Shown here: positions 33,026 through 41,613 of the stretch, piece by piece
How the letters are laid out: each line of letters starts with the position of its first letter
Position numbering within the stretch: the stretch's first letter is position 1
Assembly: GCF_002794255.1 (NCBI RefSeq)
Contig: NZ_PGGW01000067.1
Coordinates: forward strand, 62,001-126,000
Direction of reading: 5' to 3'
From: Streptomyces carminius
GTDB lineage: Bacteria > Actinomycetota > Actinomycetes > Streptomycetales > Streptomycetaceae
Length of the DNA stretch: 64,000 nt
Position numbers and translations under genes: made by a program
The notes under the pieces: generated by a model
The model's database searches: none
What the model saw: the letters and a program-made list of their open reading frames with translations, nothing else
What the model was told of the DNA's origin: nothing

Positions 33026-33420
33026 CGCCCGGACCAGCCCAGCACCACGGCGCCCACCACCAGCAGCGCGGCCAGCGCCGTGCCCAGGGCCAGCAGCACG
33101 GGGAAGCGCGACATCGGCAGGTCCTCGCCGCGCCGCATCGCCCGCTCGGTGCGCAGCCAGTGGCTGACCGCCCGTACCGCGCACAGCGCGCCGCCCGCCA
33201 GCAGCGCGACGGCGATCACCGTGCGCGCCCCCGGCCGCAGGCCGGTCAGGAGCTGGTCCACCACGATCCCGCCCGCGACCAGCGCCAGCGCGGTGCGGAT
33301 CCAGGCCAGGAAGGTCCGTTCGTTTGCCAGCGAGAAGCGGTAGTCGGGCGTCTGCCCCTCGTCGTGCAGCCGCTCCGGCGCCCACCACAGCCGTACCGTC
33401 GTCCGGAACCTGTCGTTCAC
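33022..33420 (-). CDS. YidH/DUF202-family membrane protein
   Basis: 132 residues with the YidH/DUF202 signature SLANERTFLAWIRTALAL followed by about three transmembrane helices. GTG at 33420 gives VNDRFRTTVRLWW; an in-frame ATG at 33465 is possible but less well placed. First gene of a three-gene unit (two DUF202 genes and gntK), each linked by GTGA overlaps. No biochemical role is established for the family. Confidence 0.8.
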   Translation of the reverse strand: MNDRFRTTVRLWWAPERLHDEGQTPDYRFSLANERTFLAWIRTALALVAGGIVVDQLLTGLRPGARTVIAVALLAGGALCAVRAVSHWLRTERAMRRGEDLPMSRFPVLLALGTALAALLVVGAVVLGWSGR

Positions 33421-33572
33421 GGTTCCGACCCTACGCGTGACCGGTGCCCCGCGATTCCGGGGCACCGGCCACGTGAATCTGCCCTTTGGGCTGTCCGCAG
33501 GGGGTACCGGCCGTCCGGAGGCCGGGGTTACTCTCCAGTCACCAGCAGGACCGAACCGGGACGGGTGGACGA

Positions 33573-35228
33573 ATGGCGTACGACGCCGATGCGATCGTGA
33601 TCGGAGCGGGACTGGCAGGTCTCGCGGCCACCGCCGAGCTGGCCGAGGCCGGGCGGAAGGTGATCCTGCTGGACCAGGAGCCCCCGGGCTCGCTCGGCGG
33701 CCAGGCGCACTGGTCCTTCGGCGGGCTGTTCCTCGTCGGCTCCCCCGAGCAGCGCCGGCTGCGCATCCGCGACAGCCGCGAACTGGCCTGGCAGGACTGG
33801 CTCGGCACGGCCGGCTTCGACCGGGAGGAGGACGCCTGGCCGCGCCGCTGGGCCGAGGCGTACGTCGACTTCGCCGCGGGTGAGAAGCGGTCCTGGCTGC
33901 GCGCCCAGGGACTGCGGCTGTTCCCCGTCGTCGGCTGGGCCGAGCGCGGCGGCTACGACGCGACGGGCCACGGCAACTCCGTGCCGCGCTTCCACATCAC
34001 CTGGGGCACCGGGCCGGGCCTCGTCGAACCCTTCGAACGGCGGGTGCGCGAAGGCGTGGCACGCGGACGCGTGGAGCTGCGCTTCCGGCACCGCGTCACC
34101 GCCCTGGCCCGCAGCGCGGGCGCGGTGGACACCGTCACCGGCGAGGTGCTGGCCCCCAGCGACACCGAACGCGGCACGGCCAGCAACCGGGAGGTGACCG
34201 GTGCCTTCGAGCTGCGTGCCCAGGCCGTGATCGTCGCCTCCGGCGGCATCGGCGGCAACCACGACCTGGTGCGCGCCAACTGGCCGGAGCGGCTGGGAAG
34301 CCCGCCCCGGCGCATGCTCTCCGGTGTGCCCGCGCATGCCGACGGGGCGATGCTGGGCATCGCGGAGAAGGCCGGCGGCCGGATCGTCAACCGCGACCGG
34401 ATGTGGCACTACACCGAGGGCATCGAGAACTGGAACCCGATCTGGGACAACCACGGCATCCGCATCCTGCCCGGCCCGTCCTCGCTCTGGCTGGACGCGA
34501 CGGGCAAGCGGCTGCCGGTGCCGCTCTTCCCCGGCTTCGACACCCTGGGCACTCTCGAACACATCATGCGGACCGGGCACGAGTACACCTGGTTCGTCCT
34601 GACGCAGAAGATCATCGAGAAGGAGTTCACGCTCTCCGGCTCCGAGCAGAACCCCGACCTCACCGGCCGCAGTGTCCGCGAGGTCCTCGGCCGTGCCCGC
34701 TCCGGCGTTTCCGGACCGGTACGGGCCTTCATGGAGCGGGGGGCCGACTTCGTCGTCGAGCGCGAACTGTCCGCCCTGGTGCGGGGCATGAACAAGCTCA
34801 CCGGTGACGACCTGATCGACGAGAGCGCCCTGCGGCGCGAGATCGCCGCCCGTGACCGCGAGGTCGGCAACCCCTTCACCAAGGACCTCCAGCTCACCGC
34901 GGTCCGCGGGGCGCGCTCCTACCTGGGCGACAGGCTGACCCGGGTGGTCCCGCCGCACCGTCTGCTGGACCCGGCGGCGGGTCCGCTGATCGCCGTCCGG
35001 CTGAACATCCTCACCCGCAAGACCCTCGGCGGCCTGGAGACCGACCTGTCCTCGCGGGTGCTCACCGCCGACGGCGAGCCGCTCCCCGGGCTCTACGCGG
35101 CCGGCGAGGCCGCCGGATTCGGCGGCGGGGGCATGCACGGCTACCGCTCCCTGGAGGGCACCTTCCTGGGCGGCTGCCTGTTCTCGGGCCGCACCGCGGG
35201 CCGGGCGGCGGCGCGGGCGGTGGACTGA
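33573..35228 (+). CDS. FAD-dependent oxidoreductase (3-ketosteroid dehydrogenase/fumarate reductase type)
   Basis: 551-residue flavoprotein. The N-terminal dinucleotide motif is IVIGAGLAGLAATAELAEAG (residues 8-27), the substrate domain lies in the middle, and the C-terminal FAD contact is GLYAAGEAAGFGGGGMHG. These features define the FAD-binding dehydrogenases of the KstD/fumarate reductase group; the specific substrate is unknown. ATG 33573 is divergent from the DUF202 unit, with a 152-bp gap holding both promoters. It is the last backbone gene before cluster B. Confidence 0.85.
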   Translation: MAYDADAIVIGAGLAGLAATAELAEAGRKVILLDQEPPGSLGGQAHWSFGGLFLVGSPEQRRLRIRDSRELAWQDWLGTAGFDREEDAWPRRWAEAYVDFAAGEKRSWLRAQGLRLFPVVGWAERGGYDATGHGNSVPRFHITWGTGPGLVEPFERRVREGVARGRVELRFRHRVTALARSAGAVDTVTGEVLAPSDTERGTASNREVTGAFELRAQAVIVASGGIGGNHDLVRANWPERLGSPPRRMLSGVPAHADGAMLGIAEKAGGRIVNRDRMWHYTEGIENWNPIWDNHGIRILPGPSSLWLDATGKRLPVPLFPGFDTLGTLEHIMRTGHEYTWFVLTQKIIEKEFTLSGSEQNPDLTGRSVREVLGRARSGVSGPVRAFMERGADFVVERELSALVRGMNKLTGDDLIDESALRREIAARDREVGNPFTKDLQLTAVRGARSYLGDRLTRVVPPHRLLDPAAGPLIAVRLNILTRKTLGGLETDLSSRVLTADGEPLPGLYAAGEAAGFGGGGMHGYRSLEGTFLGGCLFSGRTAGRAAARAVD

Positions 35229-35389
35229 GCGCGGCGGCCCGGGGCGGGCGTCCGGTCACGGTGCCCGCTCCCTCCCGCCGGCCCGGGGCGGGCCGTCGCG
35301 GGGCGCGCCCGCCGGGTACGGGAGGACGCGGCGGGCCGGTGCCCCCCCGGAGGGTCCCTCCCGCCGGGGGGGCACCGGTGTCCGCGCGG

Positions 35390-36007
35390 TCATCCGGGAC
35401 GGGTGAACAGGTGCCGTCTGTTGGGGACCCCCACCTTGCCCAGCACACTGCTCACGTAGTTCTTGACGGTCTGCCGGGCCAGTCGCAGTTCCCGCGCTAT
35501 CTCGTCGTTCGTGTAGCGCTGGACCAGGAGGGACAGTATCTCCTTCTCCCGGTCGGTCATCCTCGCGCCGAGCTCCTCGGGGGCGGCGGCCGAGGCGTCG
35601 TCGTCCCCGTAGTCGTCTCCGAGCCACCAGGTACGGCGTCCCTCGGTGCACCTCTCCAGGGCCTCGAGGAGTTTGCCCGGCGGGACGGACTTGTGCACGA
35701 AGGAGTCCACGCCGACCGCCACCGAGTCGGCGACCGTCCGCGGGGTGTTGTCCGTGGTGAAGACCACCACGCGCGGGGAGCAGGGAAGGTCCTTCATGGC
35801 CCGGCACAGGGCCAGGCCCTGCGGCGGTGTCGGCAGGCACAGTTCCTGCAGGACCACGTCGGGCCGGTACTGCCGGGCCAGTTCCACGGACGAGTCGAAG
35901 TCGCTGGCCACGCCCACGACCGACACGGACTCGCTCGTGCTGAGAACCTGCTCCACGGCAAAGGAGAGGATTGGGAAGTTCTCGACGATCAATACTTTCT
36001 CTCGCAT
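35390..36007 (-). CDS. LuxR/NarL-type response regulator with atypical receiver
   Basis: 205 residues: receiver-like domain (1-120) and LuxR-type helix-turn-helix (about 149-200, MTDREKEILSLLVQRYTNDEIA). The phospho-acceptor position in PDVVLQELCLP is Glu55 instead of Asp, and the N-terminal acidic pair reads ENF. Lys106 is kept. Such receivers are not expected to be phosphorylated and may be constitutively active or ligand-controlled. ATG 36007 follows GGGGGAA. No sensor kinase is adjacent. It lies at the edge of cluster B, separated by an 840-bp gap, and is a candidate pathway regulator. Confidence 0.85.
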   Translation of the reverse strand: MREKVLIVENFPILSFAVEQVLSTSESVSVVGVASDFDSSVELARQYRPDVVLQELCLPTPPQGLALCRAMKDLPCSPRVVVFTTDNTPRTVADSVAVGVDSFVHKSVPPGKLLEALERCTEGRRTWWLGDDYGDDDASAAAPEELGARMTDREKEILSLLVQRYTNDEIARELRLARQTVKNYVSSVLGKVGVPNRRHLFTRPG

Positions 36008-36024
36008 TTCCCCCGACCCCCTGG

Positions 36025-36081
36025 CTACCGGGACGGTGCGTGGGGCGCGGTCGTGGAGCGAGTGGTGGAAGTGGTCGTCAT
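36025..36081 (-). CDS. possible 18-residue leader peptide upstream of the response regulator
   Basis: ATG 36081 preceded by GGGGGAACAGACC opens an 18-residue frame MTTTSTTRSTTAPHAPSR that stops 17 bp before the regulator's start. A second in-frame ATG upstream is also present. It may be a translated leader that affects regulator expression, or a chance frame. Thr/Ser-rich composition and the good ribosome binding site are the only support. Confidence 0.3.
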   Translation of the reverse strand: MTTTSTTRSTTAPHAPSR

Positions 36082-36849
36082 GGTCTGTTCCCCCGTTTTC
36101 TGAATCATGGTCATTGCTGTTGCCCTGCGTCTGCCCGGGATTTCCCGGTGGATGCGACCGGAGAGCCGCTCGATCGGATTGGACGGGCATATCGGATCGG
36201 ATGGGCAGTGTTGCCGGGTGTATGACCCGACCCCGGCGGAAGTGCCGGTGATCTCCATAAGGGACGTCTCCCTCATGTCCTGACTTGCGGCGTGTCGGCG
36301 CCGGATTGTGGAAAACGATCCCTGGCCGCCGCTTCCCCGATGTCTCCGCGCCGCCGACGGAGGCACTCTATCCCGGGTCAGGGCCGACGGGTGGAATCCG
36401 CCTGCATGGCCAGGAATTCTTCACCTCTGCGAAACTTCGCCCGGGCGGCGGAAGAAGACGCCGGTGGGAGGGCCTTCCGCGCCCCGTGTGACGGCGCGCA
36501 GACCGCTTCCCGGTAAACGGGGAAGAGCGGGGCCTTTCCCGCGCGGCCGTGTCGTGGAGCGGGACCGCGGCCCGGCCGGGCGGCTGCCCGCGCCGCGGCG
36601 TCGCCGTGTACGGCCGGAGGGCGCCTTCGGCCGGGCTCCGCGGTGTCCGCCGCCGTGCGGTGACCCGTATACCGCCGGACCCGTATACCGCCGGACCCGG
36701 TACCGCCGGTCCCGGTGCGCCGGGCCCGGGCGGTACCGCCGGTGGGATCCGCCGGTTCCGGTCCGGCCGTAGTGTCGGGGGACCGGCGCCGCCGCGCGGT
36801 CCGGACGCCCAGCCCACGGCACCCCGACCCGGACGGAGTTGAGCAGCCG
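36082..36849. promoter_or_regulatory. long intergenic region between response regulator and crotonase gene
   Basis: A 768-bp stretch with no supportable protein gene. The left half (to about 36500) is lower in GC than its surroundings and carries the directly repeated GATCGGAT (36172-36179 and 36193-36200). The right half carries tandem 16-bp repeats (36662-36708) about 140 bp before the crotonase start. It should contain the promoters of both flanking units. Confidence 0.45.
36662..36708. repeat. tandem 16-bp repeats with GTATAC core
   Basis: GACCCGTATACCGCCG occurs at 36662-36677 and 36678-36693, followed by a degenerate third copy GACCCGGTACCGCCG to 36708. A further GGTACCGCCGGT lies about 30 bp downstream. 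Position before the rightward crotonase-hydrolase unit suggests a regulator binding array. Confidence 0.6.
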
Positions 36850-37614
36850 ATGGCCGAGAGCCCGACGGTCCAGCGGGTCGGCCGCGTGCTGCTGGTGACC
36901 ATCGACCGCCCGCACCGGCGCAACGCCGTCGACCAGCCGACCGCCGAGGGCATCGCCGCGGCGATGGAACTGCTGGACGGCGATCCGCGGCTGTGCGCCG
37001 GTGTGCTGACCGGGGCGGGTGGCTGGTTCTCCGCGGGGATGGATCTGGCCGAGTTCGCCGCCGGGAGGCCCTGCCGGGTCCCCGGACGCGGCTTCGCCGG
37101 TCTGGCCGAGAGCCCGCCGGCCAAGCCCCTGCTGGCCGCGGTCGAGGGCGGGGCCTGGGGCGGTGGGCTGGAACTGCTGCTCTGCTGCGACCTGGTGGTG
37201 GCCGCCCGGGACGCGCGCTTCGCGCTGCCCGAGGTCAGACGGGGCCTGCTGCCGGCCGCCGGCGGCCTGCTCAGGCTGTCCTCCCGCGTTCCGCACCAGA
37301 TCGCCATGGAGATGCTGCTGACCGGCGATCCCCTGGACGCGGCGCGCGCCGAGCGGTACGGACTGGTGAACGCGGTGTGTGAGCCCGGGGAGTCCCGGGC
37401 ACTCGCCCTGCGGATGGCGCACCGCATCGCCGAGGCGGCGCCACTTGCCGTCCGGGCCGCGAAGCGGATCGGCACTCTGGCGCGCGACTGGCCGGCGGCC
37501 GAGGGATTCGAGCGGCAGCGGGCCCTGGTGGACGAGGTGCGCCGCTCCCGGGACGCCATGGAGGGGGCCCGCGCCTTCCTGGAGCGACGTGCCCCCGAGT
37601 GGAGCGGTACCTGA
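36850..37614 (+). CDS. enoyl-CoA hydratase/isomerase (crotonase), NonS/NonF-like candidate
   Basis: 254-residue crotonase. Both catalytic glutamates are in place: Glu108 in GGGLELLLCCD and Glu128 in LPEVRRGLLP. In nonactin biosynthesis a crotonase homologue (NonS) closes the tetrahydrofuran ring of nonactic acid by an intramolecular oxa-Michael addition, and nonS neighbours the resistance gene nonR. Here the gene directly precedes an alpha/beta-hydrolase. That makes this a good NonS candidate, though the second crotonase at 56720 competes for the role. ATG 36850. Confidence 0.75.
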   Translation: MAESPTVQRVGRVLLVTIDRPHRRNAVDQPTAEGIAAAMELLDGDPRLCAGVLTGAGGWFSAGMDLAEFAAGRPCRVPGRGFAGLAESPPAKPLLAAVEGGAWGGGLELLLCCDLVVAARDARFALPEVRRGLLPAAGGLLRLSSRVPHQIAMEMLLTGDPLDAARAERYGLVNAVCEPGESRALALRMAHRIAEAAPLAVRAAKRIGTLARDWPAAEGFERQRALVDEVRRSRDAMEGARAFLERRAPEWSGT

Positions 37615-37699
37615 GGTACCCCGGACGGGCGGATGCCGGGATGGGCAACGCGACAGCCGGACAGCCGGACAGCCGGACAGTTGGAAGAGGAAGCGGCAG

Positions 37700-38545
37700 A
37701 TGGTCGAGATGACGCCGCACACGATGGCGGCCCCCGGAACATCGATCCACTACTGGACGGCCGGGCCGAGGGACGGCCCGCTGGTGATGTGCACGCACGG
37801 GCTCTCCATGGATCACCGGATGTTCGACGCGCAGGTGGGGCCCCTCACCGAGGCCGGTTACCGGGTGCTGACCTGGGACGTCCAGGGGCACGGCCGGTCG
37901 AAGCCGTTGCCGGGGAAGTTCTCGGTGACGGCGGCCGCCGAGCATCTGCACGCCCTCATGGGGGAACTGGGCCGGGATCGTGCCGTCCTGCTGGGCCACT
38001 CGCTGGGCGGCTTCGTCTCCCAGGAGCTGCTGTACCGCCGTCCGGAAGCGGTGCGCGCGCTCGTCGTGGTGGGGAACAACAGCCTCACCATGCCTCTTTC
38101 GGCCTCGCGGAGGATTCTCTTCCGGTTATCCCCTCTCCTGTTTCTGCTGACCAGCGACAAATGGCGCAGGAAGGTGGTCAGCGAGGGAACGGCGACGGAC
38201 CCCGAGAGCCGCCGGTACGCCTATGACGCCACCAGCCGGCTCTGCAAGAAGGAGTTCTTCCGGGTATGGGCCGGGCTGTCCCGGTGCATGCGGCCCGATC
38301 CCGACTACCGAATACCGTGTCCGGCGCTTCTCACCCGTGGTGAGAACGACTCGGCCGGCTCCGTCAAAGGAGACTTCCGGGCCTGGGTGGAAAGGGAGCC
38401 CAACGGCGAGTCGGCGGTCGTTCCGGACGCGGGTCACAACGCCAACCAGGACAACCCGGAGTTCTTCAACCGCCGACTGCTGGAGTTTCTTTCCTCCTGG
38501 GTCGGCGAAGGAGCGGAAAGGCCCTCCTCCGACCGCTTCGGCTGA
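37700..38545 (+). CDS. alpha/beta-hydrolase, candidate macrotetrolide esterase (NonR type)
   Basis: 281 residues with nucleophile Ser101 in LLGHSLGGF, an oxyanion region THGLSMDH and a C-terminal catalytic His in PDAGHNANQ. In the macrotetrolide pathway NonR is a serine esterase that hydrolyses the tetralactone and gives self-resistance; size and position fit that role. Leu143 is encoded by TTA (38126-38128), implying bldA-dependent translation. ATG 37700 lies 85 bp after the crotonase stop, behind a short run of GGACAGCC repeats (37654-37681). It ends before a strong hairpin facing the leftward genes. Confidence 0.75.
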   Translation: MVEMTPHTMAAPGTSIHYWTAGPRDGPLVMCTHGLSMDHRMFDAQVGPLTEAGYRVLTWDVQGHGRSKPLPGKFSVTAAAEHLHALMGELGRDRAVLLGHSLGGFVSQELLYRRPEAVRALVVVGNNSLTMPLSASRRILFRLSPLLFLLTSDKWRRKVVSEGTATDPESRRYAYDATSRLCKKEFFRVWAGLSRCMRPDPDYRIPCPALLTRGENDSAGSVKGDFRAWVEREPNGESAVVPDAGHNANQDNPEFFNRRLLEFLSSWVGEGAERPSSDRFG

Positions 38546-38614
38546 ACGGGGGAGAACCGCCGCGCCGGAATTCACCGGTGAGTTGCCGGAGGATTTGGCG
38601 TCATGGCCGGATGG

Positions 38615-38665
38615 CCGGCCGCCCGGGTGACGCGGGACGGGAAGGCCCGGAACCCGGGCGGCCGG
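38615..38665. terminator. 14-bp perfect inverted repeat between convergent genes
   Basis: Bases 38615-38628 and 38652-38665 are perfect reverse complements (arm CCGGCCGCCCGGGT) with a 23-base loop. They lie between the rightward hydrolase and the leftward DUF5988-like gene and probably terminate both. Confidence 0.7.
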
Positions 38666-38670
38666 CGGGG

Positions 38671-38883
38671 TCACTCCGCCACGTAGGTACGGGTGACCCA
38701 CTCGAATATCCTGAGTGTCCCCGCCTGGTGCTCCAGCGTCTCGTCGGTCGGCCGGAAGTGCTCGTAGGCGTGGCCGACCGGCAGTTTGTAGGTGTCCCGG
38801 ACGTCGCGCACATACCGGACCCGCTTGTGGTCGCAGTGGTCGGGCCCACCGCGCAGGAAGGCGTTCGGTGCCGAAGCGGACAT
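38671..38883 (-). CDS. small conserved protein, DUF5988-like
   Basis: 70 residues: NAFLRGGPDHC at the N-terminus, YKLPVGHAYEHFRPT in the middle and FEWVTRTYVAE at the C-terminus. The pattern recalls the DUF5988 family of small Streptomyces proteins often found in polyketide clusters; this is from memory and moderate in confidence. ATG 38883 has GGAGAT upstream. It is the last gene of the long leftward cluster B transcript. Function unknown. Confidence 0.65.
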   Translation of the reverse strand: MSASAPNAFLRGGPDHCDHKRVRYVRDVRDTYKLPVGHAYEHFRPTDETLEHQAGTLRIFEWVTRTYVAE

Positions 38884-38917
38884 GCGATCTCCTTTTCGGT
38901 GAATCACTGCGGTGCCG

Positions 38918-39877
38918 TCAGGCGAGCAGCCTGGCGGAGTTGTCGTGCAGCCAGTCCTCGGCCACTCCGGGCGGCAGCCGGAGTGCCCGCACCTCCTCGG
39001 CGAGGTGCGGCACGTCCACGGGATGGACCCACGGACCGCCGGTACCGAACAGCACCTTGTGCCGCACCGTCGTGGCGCCGTAGGCCAGCAGCGGCTCGAA
39101 GCCCGAACCGGGGCGGGACATCCGCCGCGGCCGGTGAGTGGACAGATCGACATAGACACCCGGCTGCCGCTGCGCGACGGCCATGGTCTCCAGCATCCAG
39201 GGCCAGCCCGCGTGACCGGCGACGAGCACCAGGCCCGGGTGGCGTCCCGCTATGCGGTCCAGGTCCCGCCAGGTGCACAGGTCCATGGGCTGGTCCGCGC
39301 GGAAGTTGTTCCCGCAGTGCACCCATACCGGCAGCCCGCGCTCGGCCGCGGCGGCGAACACCGGGGCGGCACGGTCGTCGAGGGGCGGGACCCCCTCGTA
39401 GAACGGGGCCACGTTGATGCCGGTGAACCCGGCGCGGACGCACCGGTCGATCTCGGCGACCGCCTCGCCGGGGTCGCGCAGGGTGATGCCCGCCCACGGC
39501 CGCACCCGCCCGGCGGCCGCGCCCAGCCGCGCGACCATGGCGGCCAGCCGTTCGTTGACGGTCTCGCCGCCGGGCAGCCGGCCCGGCATCCCGTGCACGA
39601 CCTCGGTGACCACCCCGGCCGCGTCGAGTCCCGCCAGATGGCCGGCCGGGTCGCCGTCCACGGGATGACGGCGGACCAGCACCTCGATGGCCGCGTCGGC
39701 ACCGTGCTCCGCGAGCACCCCGCGGTACTCACCGGGGTCGGCGCCGAAGCCCCCGGCCATGAGCAGGCCGAAGCGTTCGAGGTAGGCGGGCGCGACACCG
39801 GCGAGCCTTCGCAGGAAGAAGCGCCAGCAGTCCCGGTCGAACCAGAGTGAGCAGATGTCGATGACGGGCTGTGCCAC
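38918..39877 (-). CDS. amidohydrolase-2 family metal-dependent hydrolase/decarboxylase
   Basis: 319 residues. Landmarks of the ACMSD/gamma-resorcylate decarboxylase family are the inner-barrel VWVHCGNN, LVAGHAGWPWMLE and FGTGGPWVHP segments. The usual N-terminal HxH metal motif is altered (VIDICSLWF), so metal binding may differ. Family members hydrolyse or decarboxylate small acids, often activated by the neighbouring ligase. GTG 39877 follows GAGGAA. It lies directly after the CoA-ligase gene. Its role in a macrotetrolide-type pathway is unclear. Confidence 0.75.
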   Translation of the reverse strand: MAQPVIDICSLWFDRDCWRFFLRRLAGVAPAYLERFGLLMAGGFGADPGEYRGVLAEHGADAAIEVLVRRHPVDGDPAGHLAGLDAAGVVTEVVHGMPGRLPGGETVNERLAAMVARLGAAAGRVRPWAGITLRDPGEAVAEIDRCVRAGFTGINVAPFYEGVPPLDDRAAPVFAAAAERGLPVWVHCGNNFRADQPMDLCTWRDLDRIAGRHPGLVLVAGHAGWPWMLETMAVAQRQPGVYVDLSTHRPRRMSRPGSGFEPLLAYGATTVRHKVLFGTGGPWVHPVDVPHLAEEVRALRLPPGVAEDWLHDNSARLLA

Positions 39878-39928
39878 GGAGGTTCCTCACGATCGTGCCG
39901 GGCGGGCGTCCGGACGGGCCCGCGGTCG

Positions 39929-41584
39929 TCACCGGCCGGGGTGCCGGCCGATCCGCGTCCGCCCGACGCGGACGCCCGCGGCCTCCCGGTCCCAGGTGTC
40001 CCCGGTGACACCCGCCTCCCGCAGGAGGTGCTTGCGGACCTTGTTGCTGGGGGTGTAGGGCAGTCGCTCCACGGTGCGGACATAGCGGGGCACCATGAAG
40101 TGGGCCATGCGCGGCCGCAGGAAATCGAGCAGGCCGGCGGGGTCCAGCTCGGCGCCGGGCGCGGGGACGACGGCCACGAGCACGTCCTCCTCTCCGTGCC
40201 GGCTGGGGACGCCCACCGCCGCCGCCTCGGCGATGTCCGGGTGCTCCAGCACGGCGTTCTCCACCTCGAAGGAGGAGATGTTCTCGCCGCGGCGGCGGAT
40301 GGCGTCCTTGGCCCGGTCGACGAAGAAGTAGTCGCCGTCCCCGGTGGCGCGGAAGCAGTCGCCGGTGTGGAACCACCCGTTGCGCCAGGCCCGTGCGGTG
40401 GCCTCGGGCATTCCCGCGTACCCGTGGCTGAGCGCCCACGGGCGGGCGGCACGCACCACGAGTTCCCCGGTCTCGCCCGTGGGCACCTCCCGGTCGTGCT
40501 CGTCCACCAGCCGGAGCTCCACTCCGGGACGTGCCCGGCCGCAGAAGCCCGGCAGACCGGAGTGCGGGCCGGAGATCAGGGGAGCGCAGATCTCGGTCAT
40601 GTTGTAGGTGGTGTAGACGGTGTCCACCCGGTAGCGCTTCTGCAGGAGCGCGCCCTCGGGCACGGACGGGACGAGGCAGATCGTGCGCAGCGGGTTGTCC
40701 GCCTCGTCCGGTTCCTCGGGCCGTCCGGCCAGGAAACCGGCCATGGCCCCCAGGAGGGTGCAGACGGTCACCCCCATCCGGCGCACCAGGGGGAGGAACG
40801 TCCCTGTCTCGAAGCCGTGCACCACCGCGACGGAACCGCCGTGCAGCATCATGCAGTAGGAGGCGATCATGCCCGCGCCGTGGAACAGCGGAAGGTTGAC
40901 CAGGTAGCGGTCGTCCGGGCCGTGGTAGCCGTGCACATCGGCGCCGGCGGTGGAGTACAGGTGCACGTACGAGCTGAGCACGCCCTTGGACGGCCCCGTG
41001 GTGCCCGAGGTGAAGACCATGGACTGGGTGTCCCAGGGCGCGACCGCCACCTCGTCGAGATCACCGGCCCGGGAGCGGACGAGCAGCTCCGCGGTGTGCT
41101 GCCGGGGCCCCGCCGGGTCCGGGGAGCCGCCGCCGTCCCCGGCCGGTTCCCCGACGACCACCAGATGCTCCAGCCGCCCGAGGTCGAGGCCGGCCAGCCG
41201 GGGCAGCAGCTCGGCGTGGACCACCAGCACCCGGGCCCCGGACAGGCCGACGACGTGTTCCAGCAGCGCGCCCCGGTAGGCCGTGTTCACCGGCGTGTAC
41301 ACGGCGCCGAGCAGGTTGGCCCCGAACCAGCAGCGCAGGATGTCCGGCCCGTTCGGCAGCCAGACCAGCAGCGGGTCGCCGTGCCCCAGGCCCAGCTCGC
41401 GCAGCCCCGTGGCGGCGCGCTCGGCGGCCTCCAGCGTGGCGGCGTACGTCCACCGGCCGCCGTCGTCGAAGAGGGCGTAGAGCCGCTCGGGGTGCTGCCG
41501 GGCCCGGGCGCGCAGCACGGGACCCAGTACGCACTGCTCGGCGGTGGGCACGGCCGGGTCGGCGGCGTCCAGTAACGTGTGCAT
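39929..41584 (-). CDS. acyl-CoA ligase (ANL superfamily), NonL-like
   Basis: 551-residue acyl-CoA synthetase with MVFTSGTTGPSKG, TYNMTE, WFHTGD, DAIRRRGENISSFEVE and the C-terminal PSNKVRKH lysine. It would activate a free carboxylic acid (for example nonactate, homononactate or a precursor) as CoA thioester. In the nonactin cluster the ligase NonL does this before macrotetrolide assembly. Codon 4 is TTA (41573-41575), so bldA dependence is likely. ATG 41584 follows GAGGAC. The preceding SDR gene ends 30 bp upstream. Confidence 0.85.
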   Translation of the reverse strand: MHTLLDAADPAVPTAEQCVLGPVLRARARQHPERLYALFDDGGRWTYAATLEAAERAATGLRELGLGHGDPLLVWLPNGPDILRCWFGANLLGAVYTPVNTAYRGALLEHVVGLSGARVLVVHAELLPRLAGLDLGRLEHLVVVGEPAGDGGGSPDPAGPRQHTAELLVRSRAGDLDEVAVAPWDTQSMVFTSGTTGPSKGVLSSYVHLYSTAGADVHGYHGPDDRYLVNLPLFHGAGMIASYCMMLHGGSVAVVHGFETGTFLPLVRRMGVTVCTLLGAMAGFLAGRPEEPDEADNPLRTICLVPSVPEGALLQKRYRVDTVYTTYNMTEICAPLISGPHSGLPGFCGRARPGVELRLVDEHDREVPTGETGELVVRAARPWALSHGYAGMPEATARAWRNGWFHTGDCFRATGDGDYFFVDRAKDAIRRRGENISSFEVENAVLEHPDIAEAAAVGVPSRHGEEDVLVAVVPAPGAELDPAGLLDFLRPRMAHFMVPRYVRTVERLPYTPSNKVRKHLLREAGVTGDTWDREAAGVRVGRTRIGRHPGR

Positions 41585-41613
41585 CCGTCCTCGCTCCTCG
41601 TGGTGTCCCGGTC

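Noticed and set aside
36549..36842. 97-codon plus-strand frame in the regulatory gap before the crotonase
   Set aside because: Pro/Arg-rich translation crossing the tandem repeats, no ribosome binding site and no recognisable fold.
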